Source: Proteus mirabilis ATCC 29906 (GTDB lineage Bacteria > Pseudomonadota > Gammaproteobacteria > Enterobacterales > Enterobacteriaceae). Taken from it: a stretch of 64,000 nt of DNA. Numbering within the stretch: the first letter of the stretch is position 1; the number at the start of each line of letters is the position of its first letter. Below the pieces are notes generated by a model. It ran no database searches. It saw nothing but the letters and a program-made list of their open reading frames with translations, and was not told where the DNA came from. Shown here piece after piece: positions 55,094-63,695 of the stretch. The stretch covers positions 73,892 through 137,891 of the forward strand of contig NZ_GG668583.1 in NCBI RefSeq assembly GCF_000160755.1, given 5' to 3'. The translations under genes and the position numbers were made by a program.

Positions 55094-56569
55094 ATGACAT
55101 TATCATTTGCTCGATTACGCAAACCAGTTTATTGGTGGATAATTGGTTATGCGGTTTTATGGATTATCGTCAGCTATTTATTTGATCCCACCGTACCTTA
55201 TGATGCCGTAGAAGCGGTTAACTGGGGTACTAATGGCGGTTGGGGCTCACCTAAAAACCCTTGGTTTGTTGGTTTTATTATGTGGCCAGCCATTTATGGT
55301 GGTATTGATTTTAGCTTTTATTGGTATTTTATCCACTTTGTGATGATAGCCATCGGCTTATTAGGTGTTTGGAATTTAGCCTATAAGTTAACCAAAAATT
55401 ATCACCTAGCTTGGTTTGCCATGTTAGGTTTAAATTTATCAGGAATTATTAATTTCGATATCATTCCTTATAACGATAATTATATTTTAGTGGGTTGCTG
55501 GCCTTGGGCGCTCTATTTCTTTTTATGCGCTATCAATGACAACCCCAAATATTGGTGTGGATTCGCTGTAGTGATGGGAGTGGCTACTATGGGGAAATAC
55601 TCCTCATTAGCCCTGATTGGTGCGGTATTCTTATTAAGCGTATTAGTACCTAAAGTTCGTCAAAGCTATCGCTCCCCTTATTTTTACTTTGCGATAGCTA
55701 TCTGGTTGGCGTTTGTCATACCTAATTTTATTTGGTTGTGGCAAAACGACTTTGCCGCCTTTAAATGGGTCGACTCACAAATAGAAGCACGTTTTAATTT
55801 ACGTACGTTACGTGCCGCTTTAACGGTTTTCTATCCAGTGCTACTAATGTGGGGAATTGTACGTCTTTATGGTGGGCGAGTTAGTTGGCGTACTTCTCAA
55901 GATAGTCAATTATTGAATTTTATTTTGCTATTCCCATTAGCGATTATTTTTATTTGGTTTAGTTTCCATGAAGGGGGACGCATCACTGAGTGGTTACAAC
56001 CTTTTATGTCAGTGGCTACCGCTCTTTTTGTCGGCTCAATTAGTGTCATACCTAAGCGTTCATTACGTGGTGTGTTATATGGTTTAGCGGTTTTTGGTAT
56101 GTTAGTGGTATCTGGTTATACGGTAGTACAAGCTGCTAATGTGCGTAATGCGGGTCAAAAGTTTATTGGTGTTAAAACCTTTGTACAAGATGTCGAGAAT
56201 GCTTGGCATCAGCATTATCATCAGCCTTTATCTTATGTAGGGGGTGAGTATATGCATGAGTGGGTCACTTTTTATGGCAAAGATAGACCGCTATCAGCCC
56301 AACCCTGGATTGTCGAGAAAGATGTTCAGCCCCCTAATATTTATAACCGTCATATTACGTTGGCGCAATTAGAGGACAAAGGTGTCTTATTGATTGGCCC
56401 GGTGGGGTATTACTGTGATAAAGCCCATTTCGATGCGGGATTACAATATTGGCCGAGTTTAAAAATAGCAGATACTCAAGAAGTCATGTTTCGCTCTGAG
56501 CCCGATGCACTGGCAGAGCCGGTATGTATCGCTTTTGTCTCGCCTAAACAGCAATCAGAGAAGTTGTAA
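55094..56569 (+). CDS. GT39-like membrane glycosyltransferase (ArnT/PMT_2 family)
   Basis: The 491-residue protein has about ten to eleven membrane segments. An acidic first loop (VPYDAVEAVNWGTNGGWGSP near 37) and IIPYNDNY near 129 recall the donor-binding loops of GT-C enzymes of the dolichyl/undecaprenyl-phosphate mannosyltransferase type. These transfer a sugar from a lipid carrier to a lipid or protein on the periplasmic side. The acceptor is unknown. It is followed by a GNAT gene one base after its stop, so the two are probably co-expressed. Confidence 0.75.
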   Translation: MTLSFARLRKPVYWWIIGYAVLWIIVSYLFDPTVPYDAVEAVNWGTNGGWGSPKNPWFVGFIMWPAIYGGIDFSFYWYFIHFVMIAIGLLGVWNLAYKLTKNYHLAWFAMLGLNLSGIINFDIIPYNDNYILVGCWPWALYFFLCAINDNPKYWCGFAVVMGVATMGKYSSLALIGAVFLLSVLVPKVRQSYRSPYFYFAIAIWLAFVIPNFIWLWQNDFAAFKWVDSQIEARFNLRTLRAALTVFYPVLLMWGIVRLYGGRVSWRTSQDSQLLNFILLFPLAIIFIWFSFHEGGRITEWLQPFMSVATALFVGSISVIPKRSLRGVLYGLAVFGMLVVSGYTVVQAANVRNAGQKFIGVKTFVQDVENAWHQHYHQPLSYVGGEYMHEWVTFYGKDRPLSAQPWIVEKDVQPPNIYNRHITLAQLEDKGVLLIGPVGYYCDKAHFDAGLQYWPSLKIADTQEVMFRSEPDALAEPVCIAFVSPKQQSEKL

Positions 56570-56570
56570 A

Positions 56571-57119
56571 ATGCGTTATGCTGATATTCGTATTGAAACA
56601 GAGCGATTATTATTACGCTCTTTTGCCATGAAGGATGCTCAAGAGTGGTTCCAGATTATGAGCTCTCCTGAGGTTACTCGTTATTGGAGCCATCTTCCTT
56701 GGCAAAATATACAACAAGCGAAGGAAGATATTATTCAGGATATTACGCATATGGAGCGTAAGGAATATCTGCGTTTAGCCATTATTGATAAAGCAACAGA
56801 TAAACTTATTGGCATGTGTGTATTCTTCAATCATCATCTCCATTCTTGCCGTGGTGAAATTGGTTATTGTCTTGATAACGCCTTTCAAGGAAAAGGGTTG
56901 ATGTATGAGGCAATGATTGCTTTTATTGATTATTTAAGAACACATCTATCAATACGCCGTTTAGAAGCGGATATACATCCCGATAACCAAGCCTCTAGGG
57001 CATTATTAACCAAGCTTGGTTTTGAGCAAGAAGGCTATTTAAAGCAACGCTGGATTGTCGGTGATGAAGTGTCTGATTCCGCTATTTTTGGTTTGTTGCT
57101 ACCAACTTATATTAAGTAA
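56571..57119 (+). CDS. GNAT-family N-acetyltransferase (RimJ/RimL-like)
   Basis: The 182-residue protein has the RimJ/RimL-type N-terminus IETERLLLRSFAMKDAQEW, the acetyl-CoA motif GEIGYCLDNAFQGKGLMYEA near 98 and the C-terminal HPDNQASRALLTKLGFEQEG near 133. It transfers acetyl to an amine, possibly a protein N-terminus. The ATG at 56571 lies one base after the GT39 stop; the frame extends upstream inside that gene without similarity. The substrate is unknown. Confidence 0.83.
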   Translation: MRYADIRIETERLLLRSFAMKDAQEWFQIMSSPEVTRYWSHLPWQNIQQAKEDIIQDITHMERKEYLRLAIIDKATDKLIGMCVFFNHHLHSCRGEIGYCLDNAFQGKGLMYEAMIAFIDYLRTHLSIRRLEADIHPDNQASRALLTKLGFEQEGYLKQRWIVGDEVSDSAIFGLLLPTYIK

Positions 57120-57130
57120 TTTAAGATAAT

Positions 57131-57168
57131 AAAAAGCACCAGTAATGAATATTATTGGTGCTTTTTTT
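57131..57168. terminator. Bidirectional terminator, GNAT / adeP
   Basis: AAAAAGCACCA and TGGTGCTTTTT form an 11-bp stem, extended by TAAT/ATTA inside, with seven T on the plus side and five on the minus side. It separates two convergent genes. Confidence 0.88.
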
Positions 57169-57195
57169 ATTATCAATAAATTAATTTATTAAATA

Positions 57196-58560
57196 TTAAA
57201 ATAAATTATTTAAATCAATGACGTGAGTATCAATTAATAATATTTTTAGAATAAATAACAGTGAAACGATCACCACACAGAGATTAATTTCTTTCCAGCG
57301 TAGAGTACCCACTTTCATCACACAATAGGCGATAAAGCCAAGGGCGATACCTTCGGTGATAGAAAAGCTAAATGGCATCATCACGGCGGTAATAAACGCT
57401 GGTACGGATTCAGTTAAATCATCCCATTTTACGCGCGTTAAGCTGGAGGTCATCAGCACCCCGACGTAAATTAATGCCCCTGCGGTAGCGTAGCTTGGCA
57501 CCATGCCAGCCAGTGGTGATAAGAAAATGGCGAGTAAGAAAAGAATACCGACCACAACTGCAGTTAATCCGGTACGACCACCAACAGAAACACCAGAGGT
57601 ACTTTCAATAAATGCGGTAACAGATGATGTCCCTATGGCGGAGCCTGCGACAGAGCTTAAACTATCTACATAGAGCGCTTGTTTCATTCGTGGGAATTTA
57701 CCTTTATCGTCTGTTAAACCTGCCTTATCGGTGACACCAATTAATGTACCGGATGAGTCAAATAAGTTAACCAACATAAAAGCAAAGATAACCCCAGACA
57801 AGCCAATATCTAATGCGCCAACAATATCAACCTGCCCTACAACGGGAGCAATAGAAGGGGGGATATCAAAGATACCTTGATATTGAACATCCCCTAATAA
57901 CAGGCCAATCACCGTAGTGATAATAATCGATATTAAGATTGCCGCATGAATATTACGAGCTGCAAGGATGGCGATAATAAAAAAGCCTAGAGCACCTAAT
58001 AACACATTGTGGGAGGCAAAATTACCGATAGTCACAATGGTGTCGTTGTTAGGAATAATGATCCCAGAGTTTTTTAGGCCCATCATGGCAATAAACAGAC
58101 CGATACCGCTGGTGATCCCAACACGTAAACTAAGCGGAATATGCGCTATTATCCAATAGCGTATACGAAAGAGAGTAAGCAAAAAGAGACCTACTGCGCC
58201 CCAAAAAATAGCGCCCATGGCCACTTGCCATGAATACCCCATCGCTCCTACTACGACAAAGGCAAAAAAGGCATTTAGACCCATCGCGGGTGCGACGGCG
58301 ATAGGTAGATTAGCCACCAGTCCCATTAAAATACTACCGAACGCGGCAATTAAGCAGGTAGTAACAAACACTGCTTTAATATCCATATGGGCTGCAGCAA
58401 GAATTTGTGGGTTAACAAAGATAATGTAAACCATAGTTAAAAAAGTGGTGACACCGGCGATCAGTTCTGTGCGAACCGTGGTGCCGTGTTCCTGAAGTTT
58501 AAACAGGCGTTGGAGCAAACTCTGCGGAGCAGAATTTGATGATGACATGCTCATAGACAA
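57196..58560 (-). CDS. adeP: Adenine permease, NCS2 (AzgA-like) family
   Basis: The 454-residue permease has the NCS2/AzgA signatures AGVTTFLTMVYIIFVNPQIL near 33, LPIAVAPAMGLNAFFAF near 84 and FDSSGTLIGVTDKAG near 265. It follows E. coli AdeP (PurP) almost throughout, including the C-terminal ITEGIALGFIAYC. It imports adenine by proton symport. The PurR box 64 bases upstream agrees with purine control. A run of alternating Met-Ser codons opens the frame, so the exact start could be any of three ATGs. Confidence 0.92.
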   Translation of the reverse strand: MSMSMSSSNSAPQSLLQRLFKLQEHGTTVRTELIAGVTTFLTMVYIIFVNPQILAAAHMDIKAVFVTTCLIAAFGSILMGLVANLPIAVAPAMGLNAFFAFVVVGAMGYSWQVAMGAIFWGAVGLFLLTLFRIRYWIIAHIPLSLRVGITSGIGLFIAMMGLKNSGIIIPNNDTIVTIGNFASHNVLLGALGFFIIAILAARNIHAAILISIIITTVIGLLLGDVQYQGIFDIPPSIAPVVGQVDIVGALDIGLSGVIFAFMLVNLFDSSGTLIGVTDKAGLTDDKGKFPRMKQALYVDSLSSVAGSAIGTSSVTAFIESTSGVSVGGRTGLTAVVVGILFLLAIFLSPLAGMVPSYATAGALIYVGVLMTSSLTRVKWDDLTESVPAFITAVMMPFSFSITEGIALGFIAYCVMKVGTLRWKEINLCVVIVSLLFILKILLIDTHVIDLNNLF

Positions 58561-59004
58561 AAGATCCCAAAAAAAATGTTTTTCGCTTTATCCTACACAA
58601 ATAAATTAGAAACTGCACCTAAAAAGTAATCGATTGCGTTTTAAGACGAACATATCACGAAAAAGTGTTGTAGAGATAAAGGAGGTATAGGTTTTAATTA
58701 AGCATTAATACCTATAGTAATAAGACTTGTTATTGGAAATAAAATGATATCTCTATTGGTATTATTTTTATCAGAGTAATTATTTATATTGTTTTCATTT
58801 TATTTAGTTCGGGATCTAATTAATTATGAATATGCTTTCCTATTGCCAAATAAATATATTTCTCTAAAGTTAACTCACCAGTAAATTTCAATCGATTTTT
58901 TGTTTTATATTTTATTTGTCACCTGTTAGTGCTTAATAGATCTTTTAAATAAAGAGAGATCTTATTATTTAATTAACTTTTGTGCTTAATATAAGGTAAT
59001 TATA
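58561..59004. other. Divergent intergenic region, adeP / exoprotein
   Basis: This 444-base AT-rich gap has the PurR box (58624-58639) on the adeP side and an inverted repeat TATAGGT / ACCTATA (58686-58692, 58710-58716). On the exoprotein side I see only AT-rich DNA and a weak ribosome site (AAGGT). No small gene is convincing. Confidence 0.5.
58624..58639 (-). promoter_or_regulatory. PurR operator upstream of adeP
   Basis: On the minus strand ACGCAATCGATTACTT matches every fixed position of the PurR consensus ANGCAANCGNTTNCNT. It lies 64 bases before adeP. Confidence 0.85.
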
Positions 59005-61521
59005 ATGAATAGGAAAAAAATTGTTTCTTTTAAAATTAATTTATTAGTTTTCTCTGTATTATCAACGTTAAATATGGCGACTGTAGTACAAGCTGATCCG
59101 TCTGCTCATATTGTTGTGCAACAACAGCAAAAAAATAGTAGTGTTGATATTCTTAATATTGCCGCAGCGATTAATGGCTATTCCAGTAATTCATTAACCA
59201 GTTTTGATGTTTCTGAAGCAGGGTTAATATTAAATAATAGTCCTGATGGTGCTGATACTCAATTATCGGGGCATATTGACGGTAATAGTAATTTATCTAG
59301 CGGTGCGGCAAAAGAGATTACTCTTGAGGTTAATGCTAAAAAAGCCATTACGTTAAATGGCCCTGTTGAGGTGGCCGGAACAAAAGCACGGGTTATTTTA
59401 TCTAATCCTGCTGGAATTATTTGTAGTAGCTGTAACTTTCTTAGTGCTGACCGTGTTGTGTTGACTACTGGGAAAGTGAATACACAAAATGATACCGTTG
59501 ATAGTTATAAAGTGGAAAAAGGGAATATTACTGTTAAAGGTAATGCCACTTTTGATAAAAGTGCACAACAGATTGATTTAATTGCCCGCAATGTTTCTAT
59601 TGAATCGCCTCTTGATGCATCTGGTATTAATGTGAATGTGATAACTGGCGCTAATGAAGTTAAAGCACAAGATAATACGGTGGTTGCACAAAAGCCAACA
59701 GGCGTTGCTAGTAAATATAGTTTGCAGATAGTCAAGAATGCAGGAGTGAGAAGCTCATCGCTAAAATTTATAGGTACTGAAGCTAACTCACCACTGAAAA
59801 ATAATGGTAATGTTGAAACTGCTGGGGGAGGGATCGAGCTTATTCATAGCGGTGCACTTGATAATAATAAAGGTAACTTCTTATCTGAGGGGGATATCTA
59901 TTTTGCTTTCGATAAAGGTGTTACAAATAGTACTGGTGAAATACAAAGTACTAAAACTATCTCAATAGAAACCAAAGAAGCGAAAGTTGATAATATCTCT
60001 GGTGGTAATATTTCTGCTGATGGAAATGTAATCATCAATAGTGGTGAATTTAAAAACAATGCCTCCTATATTGCAAGTAAAGATAAATTAGATATTCAGA
60101 CAAACGGTAAACCAATAACGAATACTGCAACGGTCGGTGAAGGCGTCGGTATTTCTGCTACTAATGGTATTAAAATTAATAGTGGCTTATTTAATAATAA
60201 AGAGGGTCAAATTAATTCTAAAAGTGTCATTGATATTAATACTAACCTAAAAGATTTCAATAATATTGATGCTTATATTGATGCGTCAGGGGATATTAGT
60301 ATTAATAGTGGCGCAATGAATAATACCCATAGTCGCCTACGCTCAGTTACTCGTGTTGAAATTGATACTAATGGTAAGGCACTGAAAAATACCGGTATGA
60401 CTGCAGATACTGCTAGCGATGATTCATTAGGTATTCTTAGTGGTCTGGATGGTATGACAGTTAATATTGCTGGACTGAATAATGACCAAGGGATTATTGC
60501 CACCGATGGCGATATGAACTTCACTAATAAAGGCGACATTACCAATAAATGGGGACATATAAAATCAGGGGGGTACTTGACATTTAGTAGTGATAAGATC
60601 AAAAACCTCTATGGTGGCTTAGCATCTAAAACCGGTGCTAATGTGACTTTCTCCCAGACATTAGATAATAACTTTGGTGTTTTTTACTTAGAAGGCGATA
60701 GTGTCACCATCAGTGCGCCTTATATAAATAATAATAAAGGTGTTATTAAAGGAGACGCTATTTATTTTAAAACAGATAAATTTAATAACACATCAGGATT
60801 TGTGATCACTGAACAGAAATTAGAGATTGATACACCAGAACTGACGAATAACAGCAGTTTAGATTTCAAAACAGAAATGGGCTTTTATCTGGGGCAACCT
60901 GATCAGAAAGGGGGATTAATTAGTAAAGGAGAAATGAAATTAAGCGGTAATAAATTAGTGAGTAATAAAGGACGTATTGTAACAGAAAATGGGGATATGG
61001 AGCTTAAATTCACCTCTGTTGATAATACCAGTGGTACTATTGCATCACATAAAAATGCTTCTGTAGTGACAAGCACCTTTACCAATTCACAAGGCACATT
61101 GTTTGGCCAGGATAAATTAACACTGCAAACCGATACACTGAAAAATAACAGTACAGGTTCGGTTGAAAGTAATACCTTAAAAGGTGTTATTGCGTCGAGT
61201 GGTGATACTGAAGTGACGGTTAATCGTGATTTTGAAAACAATGGCGTCATTTCTGGTGTAGAACATTTACGTGTAAATATAAATGGTAAATATACCAATG
61301 CCAGCAATAGTATTATGTCAGGTAAAAATAGTTTCGAATTAGGTGTGACAGGAAATATTATTAATCGCGGTATTCTTAATTCAATAAAAGACACGACTAT
61401 TTCTGGTGAGAATATTACTAATGAAAAATCAGGTATTATTGTTGGTAGAGAAAGTATTACTATCGATAATAAAGGCACTTTTACTAATAAAGGTAAAGTT
61501 GTCGGGCCGTTAAATAAATAA
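59005..61521 (+). CDS. Two-partner-secretion exoprotein (TpsA), filamentous-haemagglutinin-like, short
   Basis: The 838-residue protein has a Sec signal (to about residue 31, ATVVQA) and a TPS secretion domain with the family motifs LILNNS near 73 and SNPAGIICSSCNF near 133. After about residue 250 it is a beta-helix of roughly 20-residue repeats (NNKG-I-S patterns such as FNNKEGQINSKSVIDI and LNNDQGIIATDGDMNF). It stops within this pattern, with no toxin or anchor domain. TpsA proteins are exported by an outer-membrane TpsB partner, none of which is visible here. It is probably a secreted adhesin or a remnant of a longer exoprotein. Confidence 0.85.
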   Translation: MNRKKIVSFKINLLVFSVLSTLNMATVVQADPSAHIVVQQQQKNSSVDILNIAAAINGYSSNSLTSFDVSEAGLILNNSPDGADTQLSGHIDGNSNLSSGAAKEITLEVNAKKAITLNGPVEVAGTKARVILSNPAGIICSSCNFLSADRVVLTTGKVNTQNDTVDSYKVEKGNITVKGNATFDKSAQQIDLIARNVSIESPLDASGINVNVITGANEVKAQDNTVVAQKPTGVASKYSLQIVKNAGVRSSSLKFIGTEANSPLKNNGNVETAGGGIELIHSGALDNNKGNFLSEGDIYFAFDKGVTNSTGEIQSTKTISIETKEAKVDNISGGNISADGNVIINSGEFKNNASYIASKDKLDIQTNGKPITNTATVGEGVGISATNGIKINSGLFNNKEGQINSKSVIDINTNLKDFNNIDAYIDASGDISINSGAMNNTHSRLRSVTRVEIDTNGKALKNTGMTADTASDDSLGILSGLDGMTVNIAGLNNDQGIIATDGDMNFTNKGDITNKWGHIKSGGYLTFSSDKIKNLYGGLASKTGANVTFSQTLDNNFGVFYLEGDSVTISAPYINNNKGVIKGDAIYFKTDKFNNTSGFVITEQKLEIDTPELTNNSSLDFKTEMGFYLGQPDQKGGLISKGEMKLSGNKLVSNKGRIVTENGDMELKFTSVDNTSGTIASHKNASVVTSTFTNSQGTLFGQDKLTLQTDTLKNNSTGSVESNTLKGVIASSGDTEVTVNRDFENNGVISGVEHLRVNINGKYTNASNSIMSGKNSFELGVTGNIINRGILNSIKDTTISGENITNEKSGIIVGRESITIDNKGTFTNKGKVVGPLNK

Positions 61522-61532
61522 CATTTTAGCCT

Positions 61533-61563
61533 ATCTATGAGCGATATTTTGTCGCTCATAGAT
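61533..61563 (+). other. Strong intercistronic hairpin, exoprotein / acpS
   Basis: ATCTATGAGCGA and TCGCTCATAGAT form a perfect 12-bp stem with a 7-base loop, 11 bases after the exoprotein stop and 33 before acpS. No T run follows, so partial termination or transcript protection is more likely than a full stop. Confidence 0.65.
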
Positions 61564-61595
61564 CAAAGGATACACCATCTTGAGTATGAAATAAT

Positions 61596-61964
61596 ATGGG
61601 AATAGGAACTGATATTATAGAAATAAAAAAGGTGGCTATTGCAATATGTAGAAGTGGTGAACCGTTAACTCAGCGATTATTAACTGAATATGAAAGAAAC
61701 AGTATCGGTAGAATTCATGAAAATTATCATCGTGTTGCAGGGTTTTGGGCTGCTAAAGAAGCCGCTGTAAAAGCAATAGGTACAGGATTTCGTTTGGGAA
61801 TTTTATTTCATGATATTGAAATAAGGCATGATGAATATGGCGCACCTTGTTATTTTTTTACAGGCCATTTTTCTAATTTATTAAAGCAGAAAAAAATAAC
61901 CCAATCATTATTAAGTATTTCTCATTGTGATCATTATGCTGTCGCTGTTGCAATTTTTAATTGA
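61596..61964 (+). CDS. Holo-acyl-carrier-protein synthase (AcpS-type)
   Basis: The 122-residue protein has both AcpS motifs: [12 protein letters not shown] at the N-terminus and [15 protein letters not shown] near 50. It transfers 4'-phosphopantetheine from CoA to a Ser of an acyl carrier protein. The housekeeping acpS normally lies next to pdxJ; this copy lies in a different context, three genes before a dedicated ACP, so it is probably specialised for it. Confidence 0.88.
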   Translation: MGIGTDIIEIKKVAIAICRSGEPLTQRLLTEYERNSIGRIHENYHRVAGFWAAKEAAVKAIGTGFRLGILFHDIEIRHDEYGAPCYFFTGHFSNLLKQKKITQSLLSISHCDHYAVAVAIFN

Positions 61965-61985
61965 TGCTTTTATAGGTGTTTTATT

Positions 61986-62741
61986 ATGTTTATATATTCT
62001 GATCTAAAGAATAAGAATGTGATTGTTACAGGAGCTAATGGTGATATAGGTATTGCAATTTGCCAGAAATACCTTGAACAGCAGTGTCATGTTTATGCAT
62101 TATATCACCAAAATAGAAATAACTTAGATAAGCTAAAAAAAGAGAGTGAATATTGTCACCGCTTACATATATTACAATGTGATATCAATAATGATAAATC
62201 AATTCATGATTTTTTAGATAAACTAAAGGCATATGCTAGTGTTATTCATATATTAATCAACAATGCAGGTGTGATTAAAGATGAATTATTTTCTGCTATA
62301 AATATAAGTGAATTTGAATATGTTATTAAAACCAATTTATTAGGAACTTGTCAATTTACTAAACAGTTATTGCTTTTATTAAGATCGGCAGAAAAAGCGA
62401 CCATTATTAATGTTGCTTCTATTGCAGGGATTGTTCCAAGTATTGGTCAAAGTAACTATAGCGCCGCTAAGGCTGGAATTATAGGTTTTACTCATACGTT
62501 GGCTGCAGAGTTGGCAGGTAAAGGAATTCGAGTCAATGCGGTGGCACCGGGTATGATTGAGTCTGACATGGTCAAAAAAGTGTCACGCCAAGTCGTACGT
62601 CATATTAAATCGGTTATTCCATTACAACGATTGGGAGCAAGTGCTGAAGTTGCCAATACCATTGTATTTTTAAGCTCCGAGGCATCCAGCTATATTGTTG
62701 GGCAAACATTAATCGTTGATGGTGGGATGGTGATGCGATGA
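61986..62741 (+). CDS. FabG-like 3-oxoacyl-ACP reductase (SDR)
   Basis: The 251-residue short-chain dehydrogenase has the nucleotide motif VTGANGDIGIAI near 16, NNAGV near 90, the catalytic Ser in NVASIAG near 139, YSAAK near 154 and the C-terminal GQTLIVDGGMV. It fits FabG, which reduces 3-oxoacyl-ACP with NADPH. It starts 21 bases after acpS. It is a second copy outside the fab operon, consistent with a private acyl pathway. Confidence 0.88.
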   Translation: MFIYSDLKNKNVIVTGANGDIGIAICQKYLEQQCHVYALYHQNRNNLDKLKKESEYCHRLHILQCDINNDKSIHDFLDKLKAYASVIHILINNAGVIKDELFSAINISEFEYVIKTNLLGTCQFTKQLLLLLRSAEKATIINVASIAGIVPSIGQSNYSAAKAGIIGFTHTLAAELAGKGIRVNAVAPGMIESDMVKKVSRQVVRHIKSVIPLQRLGASAEVANTIVFLSSEASSYIVGQTLIVDGGMVMR

Positions 62742-62753
62742 GAGGTAACCCTT

Positions 62754-63332
62754 ATGAGTCTCTATAATCAATCGTTATTGCCTCCTACACTATTTTTAAA
62801 ATTAGGCGCATGGCGACAACCGACCATTATGGTTGATAGGATTGTCGATTTTGTCCCTAGTGAAAAACCTATTATCAAAACGATTAAACATGTCACCTTT
62901 AATGATCCCTATTTATTAGGACATTTTCCAACCGATCCTGTTATGCCAGGGGTTATGGTGGCGGAAATATTTGGTCAAACGAGTGAGTATTTATCTTTTA
63001 TTGATGACTTTTGTTCAATTTATAAAATAGAACATAATATTGAATTAAATACATTTAAAGAAATAGCCAAAGCCCTTAATGAGCCGAGATCAGAACGAAT
63101 TTTAATTCAGCATCGAAGAAAGGTTTCCGGTGTATTGGCCTCACAAAATTTAAGGTATAAAAATGCTGCTTACCCAGGGGATACCATAGAGATAACAAGC
63201 ATTCTATTATTTTCTGATAAAAGCAATTTTAAACACTATTCTGTTGAGGCAAGAGTGGGAAAGAAAATCATTGCTAATGGCACCATAGTTAATTTCAGAG
63301 AATATAATCACTCTGAACAAAATAAAAATTAG
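62754..63332 (+). CDS. FabZ-like 3-hydroxyacyl-ACP dehydratase
   Basis: The 192-residue protein has a hot-dog fold signature with the catalytic His in LGHFPTDPVMPGVMVAEIFG near 62-81, the FabZ motif, and a second half that is longer than standard FabZ (about 150). It would dehydrate 3-hydroxyacyl-ACP to the enoyl form. A 12-base gap follows the reductase gene. The extended C-terminus suggests a specialised relative of FabZ or FabA. Confidence 0.82.
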   Translation: MSLYNQSLLPPTLFLKLGAWRQPTIMVDRIVDFVPSEKPIIKTIKHVTFNDPYLLGHFPTDPVMPGVMVAEIFGQTSEYLSFIDDFCSIYKIEHNIELNTFKEIAKALNEPRSERILIQHRRKVSGVLASQNLRYKNAAYPGDTIEITSILLFSDKSNFKHYSVEARVGKKIIANGTIVNFREYNHSEQNKN

Positions 63333-63344
63333 GATATTAATAGT

Positions 63345-63665
63345 ATGGAAAATGACGATAAGTTAAATGAAAAAATTGAACAAAGAAAAAAAATGTTAAA
63401 GCGAGTCAAAGAAGGGCTTATTGAACGACTCAATTTAAATAAGAGTATTAATCAAATTGATGATGATACTCCGTTATTTGGTAGTGGTTTAAAATTAGAT
63501 TCTGTTGATGCCACAGAGATAATTGTCTTTCTTAATGATGAATTTAATATTCAAGTTACAGAAGGTGATGATCCTTCTTATATGAGAACAATAAATAGCC
63601 TAACAACCTTTATTTTAAATAAACAGCGAGAAAAACAAGAAAAAAATGAGAGTAATAATAATTAA
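63345..63665 (+). CDS. Acyl carrier protein
   Basis: The 106-residue acidic helical protein has the phosphopantetheine site in LKLDSVDATEIIVFL (Ser near residue 50), with a DSV in place of the common DSL. A charged, lysine-rich N-terminus and C-terminus extend it beyond a standard 78-residue ACP. It lies 12 bases after the dehydratase gene. It is the likely acyl platform for the reductase and dehydratase next to it. Confidence 0.88.
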   Translation: MENDDKLNEKIEQRKKMLKRVKEGLIERLNLNKSINQIDDDTPLFGSGLKLDSVDATEIIVFLNDEFNIQVTEGDDPSYMRTINSLTTFILNKQREKQEKNESNNN

Positions 63666-63695
63666 GTTATATCATTTTTATTTATTGGAGATGTT

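Noticed and set aside
60903-61559. 218-codon open frame antisense to the exoprotein
   Set aside because: It mirrors the repetitive beta-helix coding sequence and has no recognisable protein features apart from low-complexity hydrophobics.
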